Source: Clostridiales bacterium (GTDB lineage Bacteria; Bacillota; Clostridia; Christensenellales; Aristaeellaceae). From it: a stretch of DNA of 10,764 bases. The notes below the pieces were generated by a model, which worked only from the letters and a program-made list of their open reading frames with translations, ran no database searches and was not told the origin of the DNA. This document shows positions 1 to 5,705 of this stretch, piece after piece; within the stretch, counting starts at the first letter, position 1, and each line of letters begins with the position of its first letter. A program made the position numbers and the translations under genes. The stretch lies in assembly GCA_012514225.1 (NCBI GenBank), contig JAAZAQ010000322.1:1-10764 (forward strand), in the 5' to 3' direction.

Positions 1-622
1 AACCTTTCGCCTGCGGGTAGGCGTTGCGCGCCGCGCCGGGTTTCAGGCCGGTTTCCGGCCACAGGAACGCCGGCGCGCCCAGGATGCCCTGCGCCATCAG
101 CAAGCCCAGGCAGGTCTTTGCGTCCTCAATTTCGCCGCGCATGACCTTTTGCACGGCCTCTGCCAGCGGCATGCGCACCAGACGCAGGAACTCGTCCGGG
201 TCGGCGTGGGGGGCGGCCTGGCTCAGTTCGGTCGCCAGGTACAGGGCGATGCGCTCGGTGCAAAAGCCGGGCGTCGTGACCACGTGCGCCATTTTTTGCC
301 ATTTGCCGGCTTTCAGCCCCGTTTCCTCCTCCAGTTCCCGCCGCGCGCACTCGAAGGGGTCCTCCTCCTTGAAATCCAGCTTTCCCGCGGGGATTTCAAG
401 CGTCACCCGGTCGATCGCCACGCGGTGCTGGCGCACCAGGGTCACGTTGCCCCGGGCGTCCACCGGCACCACCGCCGCGGCGCCGTTGTGCAGCACGATT
501 TCCCGCCCGGCCGTCCGGCCGTCCGGCAGGCTCACCTGCCAGGTCTCCACCTCCAGCACCCTGCCCTGGAAGATGGGCGTCGTGGCAACGACGGTTTCCC
601 TGAGCTCCGCGTCCTGTTTCAT
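1..622 (-). CDS. Nudix hydrolase, ADP-ribose pyrophosphatase-like (3' end beyond the window)
   Basis: Probably hydrolyses ADP-ribose or a related nucleoside diphosphate derivative to AMP plus a sugar phosphate in the cytoplasm. Seen: 207 residues from an ATG at 622, open to the window edge. The Nudix box is at residues 80-102 (GKLDFKEEDPFECARR followed by ELEEETGL), with the metal-binding REL-EEE-TG core. The gap between the first G and the first conserved E is one residue longer than the strict GX5E consensus, a variant I recall from Firmicute homologues. Downstream TTPGFCTERIALYLA and EIEDAKTCLGLL match the usual ADP-ribose pyrophosphatase C-terminus. The family is normally about 180-210 residues, so little should be missing, although about 27 residues already follow the usual end. 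Start chosen because an AAAGGCGGG ribosome site lies just upstream. It has its own promoter and is separated by a terminator from the upstream secreted-protein gene. Family confident; exact substrate not. Confidence 0.88.
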   Translation of the reverse strand, partial: MKQDAELRETVVATTPIFQGRVLEVETWQVSLPDGRTAGREIVLHNGAAAVVPVDARGNVTLVRQHRVAIDRVTLEIPAGKLDFKEEDPFECARRELEEETGLKAGKWQKMAHVVTTPGFCTERIALYLATELSQAAPHADPDEFLRLVRMPLAEAVQKVMRGEIEDAKTCLGLLMAQGILGAPAFLWPETGLKPGAARNAYPQAKG

Positions 623-645
623 GCGCTTCCCGCCTTTCGGCACCC

Positions 646-675
646 AGTATACCTTCATGGGGGCGTTTGTCGCAA
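646..675 (-). promoter_or_regulatory. Predicted sigma-A promoter for the Nudix gene
   Basis: On the minus strand, a -35 box TTGCGA (670-675) and a -10 box TATACT (646-651) are separated by 18 bp, 23 bp before the Nudix start codon. It lies immediately after the terminator of the upstream gene, so the Nudix gene is probably its own transcription unit. Prediction from sequence only. Confidence 0.55.
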
Positions 676-704
676 GCGGTGTTCTTTTGTGGTTCGGCGC
701 ATGC

Positions 705-733
705 AAAAGGGGCGGGCCTTCCGGCGCCGCCCC
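705..733 (-). terminator. Intrinsic terminator of the secreted-protein gene
   Basis: Reading leftwards after the stop codon at 749-751, GGGGCGG pairs with CCGCCCC around an inner GCC-GGAA-GGC stem (709-733). A run of four T follows (705-708). The stem is very GC-rich but the U tract is short. It separates the unknown secreted protein from the Nudix promoter. Confidence 0.7.
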
Positions 734-748
734 AGGGGGAATCATCGT

Positions 749-2275
749 TCAGGGATTCACGGGCGCGGGTTCGGGCATCTCCTGCTCGCTTCCCTCCGTT
801 TCCGGCTCCGGCATGGCGGTCTGGCCGCCGCCCTGCAACAGCTGCAGCAGCGCCGGGCCTTCCTCCGGCAGCACCGTGTTCAGGTTCGAGAGCAGCGCGG
901 GCACGGCCTTCTGCAGGCTGGCTTCCAGCAGGGCGTTTGATTCCTCCGGCAGTTCGCCCTCCTTCAGCGTGACCACGGACGCGCCGTCCAGCAGGGGCGC
1001 GACGGGGGACTCCTCCGTGGGCGCCGTGTTGACCGAGACGGTCACCAGCGGCTCGGGGGAGCCCATGAACAGGCTCAGCACGCTGCTGCCCACCCGGGTT
1101 TCCAGGTTGTTGCTGCCGGCCAGGCTCAGGCTGACGTTAAGCCCGGAGGTCTGCAGGCTGAGGGTTAGGTCGTTGGTCATGGCCGGGCCTTCCGCCCCGC
1201 CCTTCACCTCAAAGGTCGCCAGCGTGTCGGTGAAATTCTGGCCGCCCTTGATATCCCCTTCCAGGGCGGCCCAGTCGATGGGGCCTGCCGGGGTGGCGGG
1301 TTCGCTGCCGGGCGCGGCCTGGGCTTTGACGATGATGCGGCCTTTGGTCTGATGCTGCTGCTCGGCGCCGGAGAACAACAGGTCCAGCTTCACGTTTTGC
1401 AGGGAGCCCTCCGGCGTGGCGGCGTCGATGTACAGCGCGTTGCCGTCGCCCTCGTAGACCCACCCGGTCAGCAGCGTCTGGTCCGGCTCAGCCAGGCCTT
1501 GCTGGGCCATTTTCTCCAGTTCCTGCCCCAGGTCCTGCGGCGCTTCCGCCCCTTCGGTCTTGGGCATGTCCTTCTCCAGCTGAGAGATGAACTGCTTGAG
1601 GTTTTCGTCCTGCTTGTAGACGTCCGCGATTTTCTGCATCAGCCCCGCGATGGCGTGGGTGGTCAGCGCGGCCTGGGTCCTTTTGGTGAAGGTGCCGTAT
1701 CCCTCGACGGTAAAGCTGCCTTCCTCCCTGGGCAGGCCCGGCAGCAGGCTGTTGAAGTACTCGGTCACCGCGCCCATGTAGGGCTGGGCAAGCCGCTGGA
1801 TTTGCTCGGGATTGAACTGCACCTGGCTGACGGAGCTGAACATCTTCTTAAGCATCGCCGGGTCCGCGCTCAGCGCAATGCCGGGCAGCAGGTTGGTGGT
1901 CAGGTGGTTGCCGTAGCTTTCCGCGTCGTAGGCGACCTGGAAGTCAATCAGGCTGCCCTTTTCGGTGCCCAAAGTGCCCGACGCGCCGCCCTTGCCGCCG
2001 ATGAAGCGCAGCTTCAGCTTGTTCACGGCGTTGATGACGGTGGTGAACTGGGTGGTTGTGGCTTCATCCATCGGCGCGCCGGTCATCATGCCGATGATGC
2101 CGGCCAATTGCGGGTGCAGCTTGATTTCCGCCTCAACCTGCGAGTTCCCGTCGAAATCCAGGTACTCGGACAGCTTGAGGCCGGCGGCGGGCGCTTCGGC
2201 GAACGCGGGCAGCAGGCCCGCGCCCAGCATCAGCGCCAGGACCAGGGGGAGGACGCGCCTCGTCAATTGTTTCAT
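749..2275 (-). CDS. Secreted protein of unknown function, cysteine-free
   Basis: Not recognised. 508 residues, starting at an ATG with AGGAGG five bases upstream; an in-frame ATG at 2293 exists but lacks such a site. Residues 1-26 form a typical Sec signal peptide: MKQLTRR, a hydrophobic core LPLVLALMLGAGLLP, and a signal peptidase I site AFA|EA. There is no lipobox cysteine and no cysteine anywhere in the protein. No later membrane segment or cell-wall sorting motif is seen. The body alternates amphipathic helix-like stretches (around residues 120-260) with a beta-rich threonine/serine/leucine region (around 360-430). It ends in a Pro/Glu-rich tail (MPEPETEG, EMPEPAPVNP). The product is probably released or loosely held outside the membrane. 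The LSEYLDFDGN segment after the signal peptide and the overall layout suggest a carrier- or sensor-like exported domain, but no family is claimed. Single-gene unit with its own promoter and terminator. Confidence 0.8.
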   Translation of the reverse strand: MKQLTRRVLPLVLALMLGAGLLPAFAEAPAAGLKLSEYLDFDGNSQVEAEIKLHPQLAGIIGMMTGAPMDEATTTQFTTVINAVNKLKLRFIGGKGGASGTLGTEKGSLIDFQVAYDAESYGNHLTTNLLPGIALSADPAMLKKMFSSVSQVQFNPEQIQRLAQPYMGAVTEYFNSLLPGLPREEGSFTVEGYGTFTKRTQAALTTHAIAGLMQKIADVYKQDENLKQFISQLEKDMPKTEGAEAPQDLGQELEKMAQQGLAEPDQTLLTGWVYEGDGNALYIDAATPEGSLQNVKLDLLFSGAEQQHQTKGRIIVKAQAAPGSEPATPAGPIDWAALEGDIKGGQNFTDTLATFEVKGGAEGPAMTNDLTLSLQTSGLNVSLSLAGSNNLETRVGSSVLSLFMGSPEPLVTVSVNTAPTEESPVAPLLDGASVVTLKEGELPEESNALLEASLQKAVPALLSNLNTVLPEEGPALLQLLQGGGQTAMPEPETEGSEQEMPEPAPVNP

Positions 2276-2322
2276 GGATACCTCCTGTTTCATTTCAAAT
2301 CAATGGAATCACGTACGACTCT

Positions 2323-2331
2323 AATATACCA
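2323..2331 (-). promoter_or_regulatory. Extended -10 promoter for the secreted-protein gene
   Basis: Minus strand TGGTATATT: a TGn-extended -10 box TATATT about 48 bp upstream of the start codon at 2275. No convincing -35 box is seen at 17-18 bp (the sequence there reads CGTTTA), which fits an extended -10 promoter. Prediction only. Confidence 0.5.
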
Positions 2332-2338
2332 TGATGGA

Positions 2339-2392
2339 CCCGCGGTAAACGCGGGCGAGGTTCGAAGCCGCCGGGTGGAACGCGTCCCGGCG
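2339..2392 (-). terminator. Two GC hairpins after the aldolase-MtnA gene (weak terminator)
   Basis: Just downstream of the stop codon at 2400 on the minus strand, CGCCGGG and CCCGGCG (2369-2392, 10-nt loop) form a 7-bp stem. CCCGCG-TTTAC-CGCGGG (2339-2355) forms a 6-bp stem. Neither is followed by a T run, so termination may be inefficient and some read-through into the secreted-protein gene is possible. Confidence 0.3.
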
Positions 2393-2399
2393 CCTGTTG

Positions 2400-4187
2400 T
2401 CAGCCCCCCATGAGCCGGCGCAGCCCGTCCGAAAACGGCGGCCGGATGACGCCGCGCTCCGTCACAATCGCGCTGACGAGGGAATGCTCCGTCACGTCGA
2501 AGGCGGGGTTGTACACACGGACGCCCTCGGGCGCCATCCGTTCCCGGTACCACATCCGGGTCACCTCGTCCTGCGCCCGCTGCTCGATGGGGATTTCGCC
2601 GCCGCTGGCCAGGCTCATGTCGATGGTGGACGTCGGGGCGCAGACAATCATCGGAAGGCGGTAGTGCCTGGCCAGGATGGCCACGCCGGAGGTGCCGATC
2701 TTGTTGCAGCAGTCGCCGTTCGCGGCGATGCGGTCGGCGCCGGTGACCACGGCCTGGACCCAGCCGTTCTTCATCACCTGGGATGCCATGTTGTCGCACA
2801 CCAGCGTGACGTCCACCCCGGCCGCCTGCAGCTCGAAGGCGGTCAGCCGCGCGCCCTGCAGCAAGGGGCGCGTCTCGTCCGCGTAGACTTTGAACGAACG
2901 TCCCCGTTCCAGCCCCACGTAGACCGGCGCCAACGCCGTCCCGTACCGGACCGTGGCCAGCCGGCCTGCGTTGCAGTGGGTCAGGATGGCGCCGACGCCT
3001 GCCAGCGCGGTCAGCCCGTGCTCGCCGATGGCCCGGCAGGCGGCGACGTCCTCATCAATCATTGTTTGCGCCTCCGCAAGCAGGCGCACCCGGATTTCGG
3101 GCAGGGGGAGCGCCTCGCCTCTGCGCGCGACGGCCATCATCCGCTCGATGGCCCAGAACAGGTTGACGGCGGTCGGCCGCGCGGAGGCCAGCGCGTCGGC
3201 CGCGGCTTTCAGCTTCCGATAGAAGGGCGCGTAATCCGTTTCCCGTGTGTTCACAGCCGCCAGGTATACCCCGCAGGCGGCCGCCACGCCGATGGCCGGG
3301 GCGCCGCGCACCTGGAGCGTGCGGATGGCCTCCCGGATTTCTTCCGTGGCCGTCAGCTTGAGCATCTCCAGCCGGTTGGGCAGCTGCGTCTGGTCGATGA
3401 TGACCAGGGCGCGGTTTTCCGCGTCCAGCGCGACGGTGTCGGGGAAGGTCCGGCCGCTGTCCGGGTCAGCCATCGGCGCCTCCTTCCGGGCGCCCGGCGC
3501 CTCTTCAGCCAAAGGTATTCCGCCCAGCCGGATGCCCAGTTTCTCCCGGATGGCCAGCAGCTCCTTCAGCTGCCCGGCGCCGAGCGCCTGCGCGCCCACA
3601 GGCCCCAGGCCCAGGTGGGTGAGAATCAAGGCCAGGTGCTCCATCGCCTCCAGCCGGTAATAGGCCTCCGTCAGCGTACGCCCCCAGGCGACCGGCCCGT
3701 GGTTGCCCAACAGCGCGGCGTTGTACTTCGAATAACAGGGGGCGATGCCCTCGGCCACCGCCGGCGTTCCGGGGGTCTGGTAGGGCAGGCAGGGCACTTC
3801 ACCCAGAAAGACCACGGCTTCCGGGTACAGGGTTTGCGTCAGCCCCTTCCCGGCGATGGCGAAGGCGGTGGACAGCGGCGGGTGGGCGTGGACGACCCCG
3901 CCGATGTCCGGGTTTTCCCGGTAGGCGCGCAGGTGCATCTGGATTTCGCTGGAGGGGCTGAGGGCGCCCTGCCGCAGCACGCTGCCCTCCCGGGTCAGCA
4001 GCACCAGGTCCTCCTCCCGCATGAACCCCTTGGACACGCCCGAGGGCGTCGCCCAGACGTTCCCCTCCCGGGTCAGGCAGGTGATGTTGCCGTCGTTGGC
4101 GGCGACGTAGTTGCGCTGGTACATCCGTCGCCCGATGTCCAGTATCAGTTCCCTGGCTTCCCGGTTTCCCGGCAGGCTCGAGCCCAT
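2400..4187 (-). CDS. mtnA: Fused class II aldolase / methylthioribose-1-phosphate isomerase (MtnA)
   Basis: Cytoplasmic two-domain enzyme of 595 residues. Residues 1-225 are a class II (L-fuculose-phosphate type) aldolase. The zinc ligands E81, H100, H102 (VVHAHPP) and H163 (GNHGPVAWG) have the spacing of FucA E73/H92/H94/H155, all shifted by eight. Residues 239-595 are MtnA: RGAPAIGV at 294-301, the catalytic-type cysteine C405 (THCNAG) and D485 (TGADRIAANGD), 80 residues apart as in Bacillus MtnA, then NKIGT. Known chemistry: MtnA isomerises 5-methylthioribose-1-P (or 5-deoxyribose-1-P) to the ribulose-1-P. A class II aldolase then yields dihydroxyacetone phosphate plus methylthioacetaldehyde or acetaldehyde (DHAP shunt). 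Inferred: the fusion catalyses both consecutive steps. Start chosen at 4187 (GGGAGG, six bases upstream) rather than the in-frame ATG at 4238, which would lie within the promoter transcript start region. The kinase or phosphorylase for the pathway is not in the window. Confidence 0.93.
   Translation of the reverse strand: MGSSLPGNREARELILDIGRRMYQRNYVAANDGNITCLTREGNVWATPSGVSKGFMREEDLVLLTREGSVLRQGALSPSSEIQMHLRAYRENPDIGGVVHAHPPLSTAFAIAGKGLTQTLYPEAVVFLGEVPCLPYQTPGTPAVAEGIAPCYSKYNAALLGNHGPVAWGRTLTEAYYRLEAMEHLALILTHLGLGPVGAQALGAGQLKELLAIREKLGIRLGGIPLAEEAPGARKEAPMADPDSGRTFPDTVALDAENRALVIIDQTQLPNRLEMLKLTATEEIREAIRTLQVRGAPAIGVAAACGVYLAAVNTRETDYAPFYRKLKAAADALASARPTAVNLFWAIERMMAVARRGEALPLPEIRVRLLAEAQTMIDEDVAACRAIGEHGLTALAGVGAILTHCNAGRLATVRYGTALAPVYVGLERGRSFKVYADETRPLLQGARLTAFELQAAGVDVTLVCDNMASQVMKNGWVQAVVTGADRIAANGDCCNKIGTSGVAILARHYRLPMIVCAPTSTIDMSLASGGEIPIEQRAQDEVTRMWYRERMAPEGVRVYNPAFDVTEHSLVSAIVTERGVIRPPFSDGLRRLMGG
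3471..3485 (-). promoter_or_regulatory. Internal ribosome binding site and start codon at the MtnA domain junction
   Basis: Within the fusion gene, the minus strand reads AAGGAGG-CGCCG-ATG: a near-perfect Shine-Dalgarno (3479-3485) five bases before an in-frame ATG (3471-3473, residue M239). Starting here gives a 357-residue protein, the normal length of stand-alone MtnA. It may allow separate synthesis of the isomerase, or be a relic of two formerly separate genes. Confidence 0.6.
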
Positions 4188-4240
4188 TTTTGTCCTCCCT
4201 GTTCGTCCCCTCGGCGGGTATTTCGGGATTTCCGCCATCG

Positions 4241-4269
4241 ATTATAGCGCAAGCCCTGTCCGGCCGCAA
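4241..4269 (-). promoter_or_regulatory. Sigma-A promoter for the aldolase-MtnA gene
   Basis: On the minus strand, a perfect -10 box TATAAT (4241-4246) has a weak -35 box TTGCGG (4264-4269) at 17-bp spacing. Transcription would begin near 4234, giving a leader of about 46 nt before the start codon at 4187. It is back to back with the promoter of the TIR gene. Confidence 0.65.
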
Positions 4270-4299
4270 AACCGCGGCCTGCAAGCCGGGCTCGCCGCA

Positions 4300-4308
4300 T
4301 GGTATAAT
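4300..4308 (+). promoter_or_regulatory. Extended -10 promoter for the TIR-Crp/Fnr gene pair
   Basis: TGGTATAAT: a perfect TATAAT (4303-4308) with a TGn extension, start expected near 4315. The -35 region is poor (CTGCAA at 4279-4284, 18-bp spacing). Divergent from the aldolase-MtnA promoter, with the two -10 boxes about 56 bp apart. Confidence 0.65.
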
Positions 4309-4350
4309 CGGCCGAGAACCGCCGGGGTTTCCGGCTGCCGGAGGTGCGGC

Positions 4351-4860
4351 ATGAAGCAAAAGGTCCGCCTGTTCATCTCCTATGCGCAAAGGGCGTCCGG
4401 TGCGGCGGAGTCCTTCTGCGCGGCGTTCGAGGAATACTGCGCCTGCTCCAGGAGCTACGATTACGCGTTCTGGCGGGACGTCGACCTGCTGCCGGGGGAG
4501 AAGTGGGAAGCGGTAATCATGGATCAGCTTTCGCGCTGCGACGGCGGCCTCCTGCTCATCAGCCCGTCCTTCCTCAACTCCGCCTATATTTCCCGCGTCG
4601 AGATGCCAGCCCTCATGCGCCCGGACAAGGTGCTCATCCCGGTCGGCCTGCTGAAAATCAACCTGGAGCGTCACGACCTGCGCGGCCTGAAGGAACGGCA
4701 GATTTACAGCCTGAAGCCCAAAGGCGGCGGCGAGGCCCGCTATTGGGACCAGCTGGGCAAAAGGGCGCGTGCGGACTTTATCGACGGCCTGTTCACGGCG
4801 CTGGAAAAGCGCCTGGACAAACGGCGCGCCATGGAGCCGGCTAATCATGATGAAGCCTGA
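4351..4860 (+). CDS. Small stand-alone TIR-domain protein
   Basis: 169 residues, essentially one TIR domain with a short helical tail. Seen: box-1-like RLFISYAQ (residues 6-13), box-2-like WRDVDLLPGEKW (41-52), the core strand GGLLLISPSF (65-74), and then SAYISRVE ending in E84. E84 occupies the position of the catalytic glutamate of NAD-cleaving TIR enzymes. The tail (133-160) contains the aromatic DFIDGLFTALEKRL helix seen in many bacterial TIR proteins. There is no signal peptide or membrane segment, so it is cytoplasmic. Bacterial TIR domains are known NADases or makers of cyclic ADP-ribose signals, often in anti-phage systems such as Thoeris, but no Thoeris effector gene (ThsA) is present here. 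Start chosen at 4351 with GGAGGT five bases upstream. The 3' end overlaps the next gene by 14 nt, implying translational coupling with the regulator. TIR fold confident; NADase activity inferred from E84; biological role unknown. Confidence 0.85.
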   Translation: MKQKVRLFISYAQRASGAAESFCAAFEEYCACSRSYDYAFWRDVDLLPGEKWEAVIMDQLSRCDGGLLLISPSFLNSAYISRVEMPALMRPDKVLIPVGLLKINLERHDLRGLKERQIYSLKPKGGGEARYWDQLGKRARADFIDGLFTALEKRLDKRRAMEPANHDEA

Positions 4861-5578
4861 CGCCGCGCCGGGCAGCCGGCCCTGCTGCGGCTGCGCCGGG
4901 GGCGGTCCGCTGTGCACCGAGCGCGTTTTCCTGTTTGCCGGGCTTTCCCGGGACGAGCAGCTTTCCCTGGTCCGGACGGCCCGGCACAGCGCCTACGGCA
5001 AGGGGGAGCGCATCTTTTCCGTTCAGGATCCGGCGGACTGCGTGCTCATCGTCCGCTTTGGCAGCATCAAGCTGGTCCGCGTTGGGCCGGACGGCCGGGA
5101 AGTTTTGCTGGACGTCCTGGCCTCCGGCGACGCGCTGGGGGAGCACGCGCTGTTTTCCAATGAAACCTATGGCGTGGACGGTATCGCGATGGAGGAAACC
5201 GGCGTCTGCCGCATCGCGGCGGCTTCCGTGACCGCTTTGGCATCGCAAAGCCCCGGGATGGCCCGCGGCCTGCTGCGCTCCATGGGGCGCAAGCTGGGCG
5301 ACGCCCGGCAGATGGCGGAAATCCTCTCCCGCTCCCAGGCCGGCGCCCGCCTGGCGGGTTTCCTTCTCTATCGCGCCCACCTGTCGGGGGACGGCCGGGT
5401 GCGCCTGTCCCAGGAGGAAATCGCCGCCTTCCTGCACCTCAGGCGTGAGACGGTGTCGCGGAAACTGTCCGGCCTGTGCGCCGCGGGGGCCGTGCGGACG
5501 GCCGGATACCGCGACATCGAGGTGACCGACGCCGCGCGGCTGCTGGAAATCTTCACGGGGCAGGGGGAACCCGGGTAA
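4847..5578 (+). CDS. Crp/Fnr-family regulator with FNR-like cysteine set
   Basis: 243-residue DNA-binding regulator. Residues about 25-135 form the cyclic-nucleotide-binding-like beta-roll (FGSIKLVRVGPDGREVLLDVL, SGDALGEHALF), followed by a dimerisation helix and a C-terminal winged helix (RLSQEEIAAFLHLRRETVSRKL, 186-207). Cysteines C13, C16 and C23 (C-x2-C-x6-C) plus C121 (ETGVCRI) line up with E. coli FNR C20, C23, C29 and C122, the [4Fe-4S] ligands. C14 is extra. The recognition helix R200-E201-TV-S204-R205 combines the CRP-type R-E...R contacts with the FNR-type serine. Inference: an O2- or NO-responsive activator or repressor binding a TGA-containing palindrome. The ATG at 4847 has GGAG ten bases upstream; ATG at 4850 is an alternative. 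It overlaps the TIR gene and sits directly before fprA, a likely target. Family certain; cluster binding inferred from cysteine spacing. Confidence 0.92.
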   Translation: MMKPDAAPGSRPCCGCAGGGPLCTERVFLFAGLSRDEQLSLVRTARHSAYGKGERIFSVQDPADCVLIVRFGSIKLVRVGPDGREVLLDVLASGDALGEHALFSNETYGVDGIAMEETGVCRIAAASVTALASQSPGMARGLLRSMGRKLGDARQMAEILSRSQAGARLAGFLLYRAHLSGDGRVRLSQEEIAAFLHLRRETVSRKLSGLCAAGAVRTAGYRDIEVTDAARLLEIFTGQGEPG

Positions 5579-5582
5579 GCGC

Positions 5583-5594
5583 GCCGCCGGCGGC
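5583..5594. repeat. GC palindrome after the regulator gene
   Basis: GCCGCCGGCGGC, a perfect 12-bp palindrome five bases after the regulator's stop codon. No T run follows, so it is at best a weak transcript end or pause site; some read-through into fprA is possible. Confidence 0.4.
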
Positions 5595-5618
5595 AAGGAC
5601 GGAGAAAAGGAACCGGAG

Positions 5619-5634
5619 CGTGAGTTGAATCACA
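5619..5634. promoter_or_regulatory. Candidate Crp/Fnr operator upstream of fprA
   Basis: CGTGA-GTTGAA-TCACA: perfect inverted GTGA/TCAC arms with the 6-bp spacing of CRP/FNR-family sites (CRP consensus TGTGA-N6-TCACA; nine of ten arm bases match). Its centre at 5626.5 is 41.5 bp before the transcription start predicted from the -10 box, the classic class II activator position. The adjacent regulator carries matching recognition-helix residues. Confidence 0.55.
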
Positions 5635-5639
5635 GATAC

Positions 5640-5649
5640 GGATGCATCC
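5640..5649. promoter_or_regulatory. Second palindrome in the fprA promoter
   Basis: GGATGCATCC is a perfect 10-bp palindrome lying between the Crp/Fnr-like box and the -10 element, about -28 to -19 from the predicted start. It could be a repressor site or chance; no known operator consensus is matched. Confidence 0.25.
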
Positions 5650-5652
5650 ATA

Positions 5653-5661
5653 TGGTATGAT
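5653..5661 (+). promoter_or_regulatory. Extended -10 promoter of fprA
   Basis: TGGTATGAT: -10 box TATGAT (5656-5661) with a TGn extension and no good -35 box at 17 bp, consistent with a promoter that needs an activator. Predicted start near 5668, about 38 nt before the start codon. Confidence 0.6.
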
Positions 5662-5705
5662 AAAGCAAAACCGGCGTCTGGGCTGGACATCAGGAGGAGG
5701 GCGGC

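Noticed and set aside
24..1352. Plus-strand 442-codon frame at the left end
   Set aside because: Crosses the Nudix gene, its promoter, a terminator and the secreted-protein gene on the opposite strand; Ser/Pro/Arg-rich composition and no ribosome site.
2397..4247. Long open frame (616 codons) antisense to the aldolase-MtnA gene
   Set aside because: An artefact of GC-rich third positions; composition rich in Arg, Gly, His, Gln with no domain, while the opposite strand has full catalytic motifs.
4351..4860. Thoeris defence system
   Set aside because: A TIR gene is present, but no ThsA-like (SIR2/SLOG or Macro-SLOG) partner lies on either side; the neighbours are an aldolase-MtnA fusion and a Crp/Fnr regulator.
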